Positions 23,366 to 33,400 of a stretch of DNA of 64,000 nucleotides are shown one piece after another (position 1 is the first letter of the stretch; the number at the start of each line of letters is the position of its first letter). The notes beneath the pieces were generated by a model. That model made no database searches, was not told where the DNA came from, and saw only the letters and a list, made by a program, of their open reading frames with translations. Source of the stretch: Bolinopsis microptera (taxonomy: Eukaryota > Ctenophora > Tentaculata > Lobata > Bolinopsidae); the NCBI RefSeq assembly GCF_026151205.1, contig NC_087077.1:19589975-19653974 (forward strand), read 5' to 3'. The position numbers and the translations under genes were made by a program.

Positions 23366-23663
23366 TATGATGCAGTTGGATTACTGTACCCTAATATCAT
23401 GATATTATGTGAGCTTGTTTAGAACTGGTTTTTCTCAATTTTTTCTATAAATTGTTGCTGAAATAATTAAAACCGACTTAAGTGCAGTATGAACAAAAAA
23501 CAACAATTCCGTTACATTGCTCTTAAAATGATTATCGTCGTTATTTACTGCAAAATGTGACCCTTTTTAAACTCTTGCGTAGTATTTAGCATAGGTTTCC
23601 GACGTATTATCTTATTGTAATATAGTTGTATTATTAGTGAATCAAGAACAATAGTATACAACA

Positions 23664-24829
23664 ATGCTGTTAATCTTGCTGATGTCCTTTCTCGTCATTG
23701 AGAATACTGCTTTGAATCTCAATGAAGGTAAGATCACTACGATCAAATATTTTCACAAATATTTCATTTTTAGCACTGTTACAGCACAATAACATTTTTG
23801 AAATTACATTGTAGTCATTTAGTCATTATGAGCTTAATATATTGAACCAATTTATCATGACGTATAAGAGTAGTAAATATAATGCAATTGTCATTGCATT
23901 GGTCACCGAGTATAAATTTGCACTATTAGATAATATTTTGCTCATAATGTCTACCAGCTGATGTGTACTGTAAACTGTTATTAAATATTCACGTGGTAAC
24001 AACCTCAGGCTGGATAGCAGTACAACGCGATGTGGATATCGACTTTAATCTGGAGAAGTATTCTCTTGAAATAAAGACTGATAGTACGCTAGGGAGTAAC
24101 GATAAGGTGAGTGTGGGGCTCACCTCACAGGGCCAGGACGACATAGTAGGAGCACTCGTCCTCCGCTTCTACTCTAATCCTCAGTACTATATCGCGAACT
24201 GCTTGGACTCCACTGACTTCCACACTAACCTGCCTTCTGCTACAAAGAAGGTATGGAGGGTAACCTTAACTAGAACCTCAGGTATCAGACTAGTGATTCA
24301 CTGTAACGAGGTGGAGGTGGTCAACACCCTGATATCAGACTCAACGTGTAGTTACAGTGCCTGGAGAATATACTGGAGCAGAGAAGTTGCAAAGATACGG
24401 TTCCGTTTATCTGACACTGCATCTGACTACTACCAACCTCACTCAGGTAGCTGTGTATTTTGAAGATTTAAAATATTTAAGATGCTATTAAGTTACATTT
24501 TCATTGCAATACGTACACGGTACAATGTACATATTACATACTTGTGAACAGTATTAATTTATTGAATTTTTCTTTTTAATCGATATAATCGAGCCCTGTT
24601 GGAGGAATATAAAATATATGAACTAATTTATATTATCAAGAATGTACTGGACTGAAGGCTGAGTGGACAAGTACTATTGAGACAGCAGCTAAGTTTCCAG
24701 TAGACCCAGGAACTGTTGTGAAAATAACTTGTTCTGACGCTGGAGCTCTCGAAAGAGGGAGCAGTGAAGTGACCTGCACAGTGAGGACAGACTTCACTTA
24801 CTCTAAAGAACCTTTTTGTCTAAGCCTAG
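23664..24829 (+). CDS. Secreted protein with unknown N-terminal domain and sushi-like module (three exons shown)
   Basis: Exon 1 (23664-23727) encodes MLLILLMSFLVIENTALNLNE, a classic signal peptide. It ends at a GAAG|GTAAGA donor. Exon 2 (23958-24446, 163 codons) follows a CTACCAG acceptor and encodes a region with VDIDFNLEKYSLEIKT, LRFYSNPQYYIANC and RIYWSREVAKIRF. It looks like a beta-rich extracellular fold that I cannot name. Exon 3 (24641-24829, 63 codons) encodes ECTGLKAEW...VVKITCSDAG...SSEVTCTVR...EPFCL. Its four cysteines and GTVV.I.C spacing resemble a sushi/CCP domain, but the usual tryptophan before the last cysteine is missing. All junctions are phase 1. The terminal exon is uncertain: up to six short candidates lie between 25398 and 28044 (listed separately). 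The role is likely extracellular binding; no substrate or partner can be inferred. Confidence 0.7.
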
Positions 24830-25166
24830 GTAAATTCTAAAATAGGATAATTTCAAGGATAGTTTCAAGGAGATACCACATCAATTATCAATAGGCCGCT
24901 TGTTTAAGTGTTTAGCGACTAATGTGGTTTAAAAGGATTACACACACTTCTAAGAAGAAATGCATCCGCATTTCTAATGTGAATGGTCTCATATTAAATT
25001 ATTATATTCCATAATATTGATTATGAACATTATTTATACTTCTATGCAACCCTATACTTCTTGTAAGTTGTCATGGATCTGTTTGTTACGTGTTGTATGT
25101 CTCTCTTGCGCAAGCGAAGCGTTCGCGCCGGCTAAAAGTTGCATATTCCTTTTGCGAACGCGAACC

Positions 25167-25245
25167 TTACTGGGCGGCAGTCAGCCTGTCACTCCGCCAT
25201 ATCTTCGATCGTAAACAAACAATAAAGCCTGTGGTCCCCAGGTAA
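25167..25245 (+). mobile_element. MITE family with TTAC...GTAA ends, full-length copy
   Basis: 79 bp, starting TTACTGGGCGGCAGTCAGCC and ending GGTCCCCAGGTAA. It aligns end to end with 44828-44904. The flanks (CGCGAACC / ACTCAGAT) do not match, so the target duplication has been lost. Confidence 0.7.
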
Positions 25246-25397
25246 ACTCAGATATCAATTAAAATACAACAAGTATACGTGTCATATACATACCTGCTTT
25301 ATTATTTTATTATCTAACACTTTCAATATCTATCTCGCAGGCTTTAAGCTTTTAAGGATAACCTCGGTTTATATTTGTAGTTAAAACTTTAATTCAG

Positions 25398-25453
25398 GTA
25401 TAGAAGTAGAACTTTGTAATGAAGCAGGCAAAAGTGCGCAGAGACCAACCTGA
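25398..25453 (+). CDS. Candidate terminal exon a of the sushi-like gene
   Basis: A TTTAATTCAG acceptor is followed, in the required phase 1, by GIEVELCNEAGKSAQRPT and TGA. It is the first candidate downstream of exon 3, so it could be the constitutive end. Support is only phase and acceptor quality. Confidence 0.35.
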
Positions 25454-25767
25454 TGAACGATTACCCCTCCACAATAGATTAGGATTAAGTATTTCAGGTT
25501 TTTCTCTTATAAAAAGTGGGGTCATAGTGGTACCATAGGCAATAACAAGATTTTACGTCCAGTATATACATCAGTTTATTCAATAAGTGAGATAACAACG
25601 CGTGATTGGAATTAACAAATTATGATTTTGAACTGGATATCGAATCATTTATTTTACATAACATAGTGCAGTATTAAGTATTAAATCTCACGTCTGACTA
25701 TAATAAGGTTTTACTGTTGATAATATGTTAGTGGTTGCATTATTGACTTATTAAAGTTATACTTTCA

Positions 25768-25838
25768 GATAAACGAGGCCTGTATAGTGCATACATCCAG
25801 AAGCAGTCAGAACAACGAACCACTAAGAAATTACCTTG
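25768..25838 (+). CDS. Candidate terminal exon b of the sushi-like gene
   Basis: A pyrimidine-rich TTATACTTTCAG acceptor and a phase-1 frame give DKRGLYSAYIQKQSEQRTTK, ending KLP before TGA. The tail is short and basic. Evidence is limited to splice site and phase. Confidence 0.35.
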
Positions 25839-26077
25839 ATATCGCCCTAAATTACTTCCATCTATGAGGTTAATATTTCATTTATCAAAGGTTCAGTCTC
25901 AATCTTTTTAGACCATGCAATTTAATGTTATTTCGTAAATTAAATGTTCATGCTTATTATCATACTGTTACTATCATAAGAAGTACTTCAAATACTGTAC
26001 TAACATAAACTAAATTTACCACCATATGCATAGGCTTTTTACAACTTGACTGAATAATCGATATCTTTATGTTTCAG

Positions 26078-26205
26078 AGCAGTTGGTGGTTACAATTTTA
26101 CTCGTACTTGTCAATTTTGAAGATTTTGAATCTGCGAACGACAGCAGACAGGAAACCACTGCACAGGGAGTTCTGACAATCATTTCGAAATCTTTTATGA
26201 TTTAA
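26078..26205 (+). CDS. Candidate terminal exon c of the sushi-like gene
   Basis: A TATGTTTCAG|AGCAG acceptor and a phase-1 frame give EQLVVTILLVLVNFEDFESA, continuing to a TAA at 26203. A 12-residue hydrophobic stretch near its start is too short for an ordinary membrane span. It shares the AGCAG start with candidates d and e, and a diverged downstream segment with e. Confidence 0.3.
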
Positions 26206-26363
26206 CTTTCTTTGCAATAATCTCTCTTATTCAATGATCACGAATTTAAACGATGTTTCTGTTTTAAAACAACAAATTTTTAAATTCATAGATTCTAGCA
26301 ATCTAGTAGTGATGAATAATTTCCAATCCCCAGGAAATTTCTCGAAGAACCAAGACACGGATG

Positions 26364-26608
26364 TGTGCACATCAGTCGAAATGCACCGGTCGAATTTTTA
26401 GTTTGTCCTTAAAGCGATTTGTCCATTAGAACGATTCGAATGAGGAGACAGTTTTCTCCCACAAAAAGTTGTGATAAAAAATATCTTTCATTTATTCATC
26501 ACTTTTAAATCAATATATTATTATCTGGACGAACTAAAAACGGGAGAAAAAAGTTGGACGCTTGTTTCCATAAAAATGTTGACCGGTGCATTTCGACTGA
26601 TGTGCACA
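26364..26608. mobile_element. 245-bp element with 28-bp inverted ends
   Basis: TGTGCACATCAGTCGAAATG (26364-26383) continues to 26391 and pairs perfectly with 26581-26608. No matching flank was found. An open frame (26521-26709, minus) overlapping it is not a gene. It lies in the 3' region of the sushi-like gene. Confidence 0.75.
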
Positions 26609-26854
26609 TAACCGCGTGAGACGAAGGACAAAAAGTTTACCAGTGTGTGGAAAGTAACACACACCTCAGGAAGGTAAATATTTAAACAATCTAAATGAGA
26701 CAACGACACTTGACTAAGATCAACAAAGAATTATACAATTGTATTCGTCAGGATCCAATCAAACATTTAACTTGATAATGATTAGCCAGATCATGATCAC
26801 CTAATATCTCATTTGTTATAGAGAATCCTAAGTATCATGATTCATCATTTTCAG

Positions 26855-26880
26855 AGCAGCAAGGTCGGCAGGCAAGATGA
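26855..26880 (+). CDS. Candidate terminal exon d of the sushi-like gene
   Basis: A CATCATTTTCAG|AGCAG acceptor and a phase-1 frame give EQQGRQAR and TGA. The very short tail may be a decayed duplicate of candidates c and e. Confidence 0.25.
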
Positions 26881-27653
26881 ATTGAGATAATTCATTATAG
26901 ATGAACCATTTCCATATCTTCTCCGTGATCAGGTCATTCAAATGAACCTTCAATTTTCATTTTATGTTTTAGCTAATGAGTCGTACTCATACTTCTAGTA
27001 CAATAATTGTAAATTTCATCTGGCCTGATATTTCTGTTACTTTACTGTATTATGATAATATGTAAATATATGATCCACAATGATAACTTCTCCTTTTAGT
27101 TTTACGGTTGAAGTCAGTAGTGAACGGTACCCAAACTGAACCGCGGGAAAACAGCTCTATCTTTTCGAGTACCGACACGGTTTTAACGTAAGTTTGCACT
27201 TTACAGATATATCTGATCATTATCTTGATAATTGTATGTAACAACAAAACATCGAAAGAAAAACAATACAAAAATCACTGCAAATCTTTTCTTATAAATA
27301 GTATTGGTAGTGATAACTGATTATTTCAGAATTCAGACCAGTAAAATGTTAAGGGGCGGACGACGATAAAATGTTTGAGTAACAGTAACAAACTCGTAAA
27401 GTAAACCAACTAAACAAATTGAAACCTTGAAGTAGGTGAGTAATGAGTTATTAACCAAATAAACTATTTAATGTAAAATCCGGATTGGAAGTATTCGTTA
27501 TATAGTTGAAAGTATTAAAATACCCAAGAAAAAAAACTATTTAATGGCCGTTCGCGTTTCTCGCAACATTTTGAGATTTAAGTGATTTTGCTACAAAAGT
27601 ATGTATTATGTAAGTACCAAGATAGTGACTTAATATTTCAACCTTTGCCTCAG

Positions 27654-27718
27654 AGCAGCTGTTTGAGAGCCAAGACAGAGTTCCAACAATCAGACCATCC
27701 AAATCCTTATCTCACTAA
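27654..27718 (+). CDS. Candidate terminal exon e of the sushi-like gene
   Basis: A CCTTTGCCTCAG|AGCAG acceptor and a phase-1 frame give EQLFESQDRVPTIRPSKSLS, ending H before TAA. Its 3' half (GTTCCAACAATCAG...AAATC) resembles that of candidate c (GTTCTGACAATCAT...AAATC), suggesting exon duplication. Confidence 0.3.
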
Positions 27719-27922
27719 TCAGCCTCAGCTTTAAAAGAAAAAGATTCATTCAATCTAAGTGAGTTTTGAAACATAATGACGTAAGGGAAAGTGAACTCCT
27801 ATGTCTGATATAAGTATATATCATGAATTCCATTGTGTATGTTTTAACATGTTTCATTGAACCCGGGATTTAATATTTTACTCTACCGTTAAAAATATAC
27901 GACTTGAATTTGAATTTTTCAG

Positions 27923-28044
27923 AGCCTCTGCAGGATACAATAATATCTGAAACTATGAACAGACACAAATCTCACTATCCCAGCCATCTCCTAGGGAAAC
28001 CAGGAACAAATCTCACTATCCCAGCCATCTCAGAAGGAAACTAG
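27923..28044 (+). CDS. Candidate terminal exon f of the sushi-like gene, running into a minisatellite
   Basis: A GAATTTTTCAG|AG acceptor and a phase-1 frame read EPLQDTIISETMNRHKSHYP and then the first two repeat units, before a TAG near 28042. If used, part of the 41-bp minisatellite would be coding. Confidence 0.25.
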
Positions 28045-28640
28045 GAACAAATCTCACTATCCCAGCCATCTCCTAGGGAAACCAGGAACAAATCTCACTA
28101 TCCCAGCCATCTCAGAAGGAAACTAGGAACAAATCTCACTATCCCAGCCATCTCAGAAGGAAACTAGGAACAAATCTCACTATCCCAGCCATCTCAGAGG
28201 GAAACTAGGAACAAATCTCACTATCCCAGCCATCTCAGAAGGAAACTAGGAACAAATCTCACTATCCCAGCCATCTCAGAAGGAAACTAGGAACAAATCT
28301 CACTATCCCAGCCATCTCAGAAGGAAACTAGGAACAGATCTCACTATCCCAGCCATCTCAGAAGGAAACTAGGAACAAATCTCACTATCCCAGCCATCTC
28401 AGAGGGAAACTAGGAACAAATCTCACTATCCCAGCCATCTCAGAAAGAAACTAGGAACAAATCTCACTATCCCAGCCATCTCAGAAGGAAACTAGGAACA
28501 GATCTCACTATCCCAGCCATCTCAGAAGGAAACTAGGAACAAATCTCACTATCCCAGCCATCTCAGAAGGAAACTAGGAACAAATCTCACTATCCCAGCC
28601 ATCTCAGAAGGAAACTAGGAACAGACACAAATCTCATTAA
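27958..28640. repeat. 41-bp minisatellite
   Basis: About 16 copies of a 41-bp unit, core CTCACTATCCCAGCCATCTC. The first and third copies carry a CTAGGGAAACCAGG variant. The period is not a multiple of three. Confidence 0.95.
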
Positions 28641-28893
28641 CCCAGCCAAAGACGGTAGGCGATCGGAACTATCAAAAACAGTAAACATTTCAACACTAAC
28701 ATATATAAATATTGTGACGTTGTATAAAAACCGTTAGACTATCTGCGAAATCTATTCTATCAATTATGATGCTCCTCATATTAATTTATTAAGTATGCCT
28801 CTTATTACACAGTGTAGAACGAACGAATCGATAAAGACTTAAAAGTTAAAATTATCTCGAATGCAAAGTAAAAAGTTGATTAGAATCGGTATA

Positions 28894-29305
28894 CCTTAGT
28901 TCCCAAAAATTTGTGTGCCATTATATTGAGCACAATTTATTTGAGCCCGAAAAATTTGGGCAGAAAATTTTAACTCATTTGGGCGACCAAAAATTTGGGC
29001 ACAAATTCTTCGAAAAATGAACGATTTTCCACTAAAAATCGTTCATTTTTAGTGAAATCTGTCATTTCACTTGGTTAAGCCATGAATGACAGATTAGAAA
29101 ACTAAAATTTCAAATATTATTTCACTTGGATATGAAGAAAAAACCATCTTTCTATAGATCTCAGGGCCACAGGCTAAATGCCAAAAGTTTGGTTAGCAAA
29201 AAATTTGGCAGACGGAAAAGATTTATGCAATTTATTTGGTCAGCAAAAAATTTGGGCGAGAGGCCCGCTCAAATTTTTTGTCGCCCAAATTTTTGGGAAT
29301 TAAGG
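28894..29305. mobile_element. Tc1/mariner-like MITE, 412 bp, TA target duplication
   Basis: CCTTAGTTCCCAAAAATTTG (28894-28913) pairs with 29286-29305 (ending GGGAATTAAGG) with one mismatch. TA flanks both sides (28892-28893 and 29306-29307). Inside are repeated AAATTTGGGC words and a hairpin (ATGAACGATTTT / AAAATCGTTCAT). The 71-codon frame at 29126-29341 lies mostly inside and is an artefact. Confidence 0.8.
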
Positions 29306-29309
29306 TATC

Positions 29310-30250
29310 TAAATGTTTTCAAGCTTCGGTTTTACAGTTAAAAAAGTATATTTTTCACGTTCATTTAAATGTTGAATAAATTTTTGAGCATCATTTAAAA
29401 TTTACCGATATCTGATATTTAATCTAATGTTTACAAATTGTAGTTCATGGAAATGGATATTTGTGTTAAAATGTTTTGCTCCTTTGAGGAGAGAATTTAG
29501 GGACTTTTTCTATTGAGTAATAGATTCTATATTTCTAATGAATCCCTCTGACATAGGCATCGTTTTTTAAATTTTGTAATGTTTAATTACCCCAATTAGT
29601 TAATTATTTATGAACGGAAACTTTGCGTCATATGAGCGGGGAGGTCAATATTGATTGTGTTTCAATTCATACCAACAGAATGAGTTTGTGAGACTGAGCC
29701 AGGGAACAGCTTTCTAACTTTAAACCGATTAAACCAAACCATTTGCCGTTTAGGCTAACAGCTGACAAACAGCTTTCCCAGAAAGGAGTTTATTTTAGTT
29801 CAAGAATTGGAAACTGTTATGAAAGCTGAGGGAAAATTGTTCAATTATCGAACCAAACGTGTCTAGAAAATTGTGAGTTCCTAACTCAAAGCATTATCAT
29901 AGTATGAAGACAACAGTGAAAAAGAGGGAGTGTCGTGCCACATCTACTTTAATCTCTAAAATTTTACGAAACTTTCAGAAAATCTAAGATGGTCCATATC
30001 TATAATAATTTCTAGCATTTTGGTGCAATTCTGACACGAATTACGTGAATGTTGCGTGAGGGCACTGGGCAGTTACTTCTGGGCCAACCTGTATGAATTC
30101 GATAAAACAACACTTTTTCACATCACGACAGAGGTTAATAACAAATAAGTGTAACCGTCGAGGATCGATCAAGCCCAAATTAGCGCAGGACGTGATCTCG
30201 TCACATGCAATGAGAACACGCGCGCACGCGTTCTCCATGGCAACAGACCA
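29310..30250. other. Intergenic DNA upstream of the coiled-coil gene
   Basis: No gene or repeat was recognised. The overlapping opposite-strand open frames at 30041-30259 and 30093-30395 cover the presumed promoter and 5' UTR of the coiled-coil gene and look accidental. Confidence 0.4.
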
Positions 30251-30256
30251 GGGCGC

Positions 30257-30290
30257 CATAAAAAGCTTCCCTCACACGTTAGACCTCAGT
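30257..30290 (+). promoter_or_regulatory. TATA / initiator-like core promoter
   Basis: CATAAAAAG (30257-30265) is followed by TCAGTT (from 30286), with about 29 bp between the TATA-like T and the initiator A. That is the normal TATA-to-start spacing. It lies about 120 bp upstream of the ATG at 30409, leaving a plausible intron-free 5' UTR. The prediction rests on motif and spacing only. Confidence 0.45.
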
Positions 30291-30408
30291 TCTTTATTCG
30301 TTTTTAATACATTCGCTTATAGTCCGTCCGCCCTATCGTTTCGTTTGGAAAATTCAGGAAAACACAAAGTTAAAAGATTATCTACAGTTGTCTGACATTA
30401 AAGTTACT

Positions 30409-30447
30409 ATGGGTCAGACTTACAGTACACAAGCATTTAGTGATATT
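30409..30447 (+). CDS. Coiled-coil gene exon 1
   Basis: Encodes MGQTYSTQAFSDI and ends at ATT|GTAAGT, phase 0. The ATG is the first in the predicted transcript that opens this frame. Confidence 0.6.
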
Positions 30448-33400
30448 GTAAGTAAAATTTAAAAGTTTAAAGCCTTTACGGCCTTTTCAATTTTTTTTGG
30501 ACATCAACCTTCACTATTAGTTTTTTGGGCCGTGATGCTTGGAATGATTTTTTTGTTTAAAAACCACAAAGACATTTATGCTGTTAATCGATTTGTTAAG
30601 GCCGGTTTTTCTGATTAATTGTTATGAAGAGCTGTATTAGTAAACTTTTTTACATCATACATACTACGTTGCGTCCTGCAATTATGTATTCGTTCATCCA
30701 ATTTCTCCTCACTTGCCATAACTTTTACTTTTCCGTTGTTCCTGTCGGTTTTAGTCTCATATAGGATAATGCAAACGTAGAAGTAAATGTTTGACTTATT
30801 AACAATCTTACAGGATTCATATCTGACAAGCAAGAAAAAGGTTGAAAATCAGAAACTTGTCAGAAAGACTCAATCAGTAACACCGCTTCAAAATCGAACA
30901 GAAATTCAGCAAATTCAGGAATCTTGGTCCACGGTTTGTTTGCTGTTTAAATTCGAAGCTATGCGCTTTCGATGAATGTTATATTTAAAACTTTAAAATA
31001 AATCTGCAATTAATAATCATTAAAAAGATCACACTGTTTTCGAGCTTTTCATTCAGAAAAAGGTATCTCAGCTGATCAAGATAATATATCAGTATAACTA
31101 ATACTAACAAATTCTTTACAGCAAGCAGAGTTTCTGGAAGAGGACCAGAAAACATTGAACCCAGCATTTCCTACTCTTGCAAAAGAAGAGGAATCAAACA
31201 AGCTGCTTGAAGATGAGATGACAAAGAGCCGTCTCCTGGGGGAAAGAGTTGAACACCTCGAACAAGAAATGTGGAACAAAGATGCTGAAAACGCTAGTCT
31301 CAAGTCAGAAATATGTAAATTGAATGAGATGGTTGCCGTAGAACAGCAGAAGACCTACCAAGAACAGGTCAACCTCTACCATGAGCAGGTGAAGACCTAC
31401 AATGAATGGGAAGAGAAACAAAAGGAGATAGAAAAGAATAAAATTCTCCAAGAGAAACTTTTAAAAGTAGAGGAAGAGTTGTTGAACATTAAAACTCGGA
31501 CTACTGTTGAAAATGATACGGACCTAATGGATTCGAGCGATTCTGAGGTAGGACCTTGTGAAAATGAAATGTGAAAGATAAACCGGTTTTATTTTACCGT
31601 CTAAGAAATCATGTCATATGTAAACAGTTTTGGATTCAAATTGTGAAGGGTCAAGCATTAAATAGCTAGTCGTGATGTGCATCAGTGCATAGGAACAATT
31701 TGTTTATTAACAGAGATTTATAGGTCAGATACTTTAATTTCCAGTTATTTTCATGGTTTTAATAAAATCATAAGTTCTACTTTTAAAGTTCAAATGATAA
31801 TTAATGGGTTTTCAGGCCACTCTTGTTAATTGTGATGTAAGTTACGTACCCGAACAAAGGATATGCCACAAAGCCGATGACCAAGCTTATATGACCTCTT
31901 CTATAAGCGAACCAACCGAACAATTTGATTTTGAGCACGGAATCATTAAAGAAAAGTTGCAGCCGATTCCGATTGTTCCTAATCCAGATGATTCTGGGAT
32001 TGACTCTGAGACTAACATCAAAGTAAACATTTTAGTTCAAAACTTCATTTCATTTTCAATACAATTATCATATTCTTATTATATTTTGTTCATCATGTTT
32101 CTGTAATTGTATAAGCCAAATGAGGCGGCCAGTGCATAATATTCAAGTCAAAACTTTATAAATGAAATCATGAAAAAAGTTGTAGGTTTATAACCTACCA
32201 AAACGTGCGCCGAGTTTAGAGTTGGACTCAGGACTCGTCGGTACGGTCTTGAAACAAATATTTTACGAGTATCACCCGTTAAGAAAAAGTCACTAAGGTT
32301 GCTATTCGTCAAATTGGAAACATTATTTCTTTTCAATTTATAGACGATCATCAAAATTTTGAGATTTTATTCATACTTTGTTGCAGTCAACAAAATAGCT
32401 TGAATGTTTTTTGAATATGTAGCGGTTGGAAAGAATTTTGAAATCTGGGTCGACTTGGTTTGAATTTTTGACCGAATCTTACCTGGGAACCTCAGGCTAT
32501 TATATTTATGTTCATAATCATAAAATAGAGATTTGGCGGAATGACATGCTGAGTGCTGAGTGCTGACCCGCTGAGCATCGCCCAGTAAGACCGAATCACG
32601 ATCCTTTGGTATACTGGGTTATTACCTGGGGACCTCAGGCTATTATGTTTACAAACATAAAATAGAGATTAGGCGGAATGACAGGCTGAGCGCGGCCCAG
32701 TAAACTGGGTTACAGCTACCAAACCGGATCAAACCGGATCAAACCAGTCACCTAGGCGCATAGTTACGCATAGTAACAACTTTAGGGGATCTAACGTGCT
32801 CCTTAATAAAACTTTTCGTTTTTGAATGAATGTCTAATTTTGTCCAGAATATCAAACATCGCGCGGCGCGCGTTAGTTGGCATTGGCAATGTGCAATGGC
32901 AGTTGGCAATGGCAGTTTTCTTTGCTTGTATGACATGAAATACAATTCAAATGTATTTCGTTACATAAAAACCAAAATTTTAATATACTTTTACACTAAT
33001 ACATAATAGTTTTTGATTAAATATTTTGTAGCAATAATATTAATAATAATTTGAATGGAAAAAATTATGGCCCATGGCCGTAATTTGCAATTATGAATTA
33101 AAATATGTTTATCGTACTTATATAAAAAGAAATTAGCAGGAACCCGTATATTACCCTTAAATGGTGTCAATGCAAGATTCAAGTGAAAAAAATAATTATT
33201 ATATTACCTATTTAATTAGCGTTTTTGACATCACTTGGGGGTCCAAATTTTGGGCTCTAAAAGTAAAATTCTTATTCTTTGGCCAATTTTTTATTTTTTC
33301 ATGCTAATTTGGAGGCCATTAAAACATTGACCCAGTCAAAAAAATTTCAGTTGTGTATCTTTTACGGTTTTTTGCGGAAAGTCGCGTTAAAGTTGATGCC

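Noticed and set aside
29126..29341. 71-codon plus-strand frame
   Set aside because: Mostly inside the TA-flanked MITE; repeated AAATTTGGGC words create it.
31076..31303. Minus-strand 75-codon frame
   Set aside because: Antisense shadow of coiled-coil exon 3.
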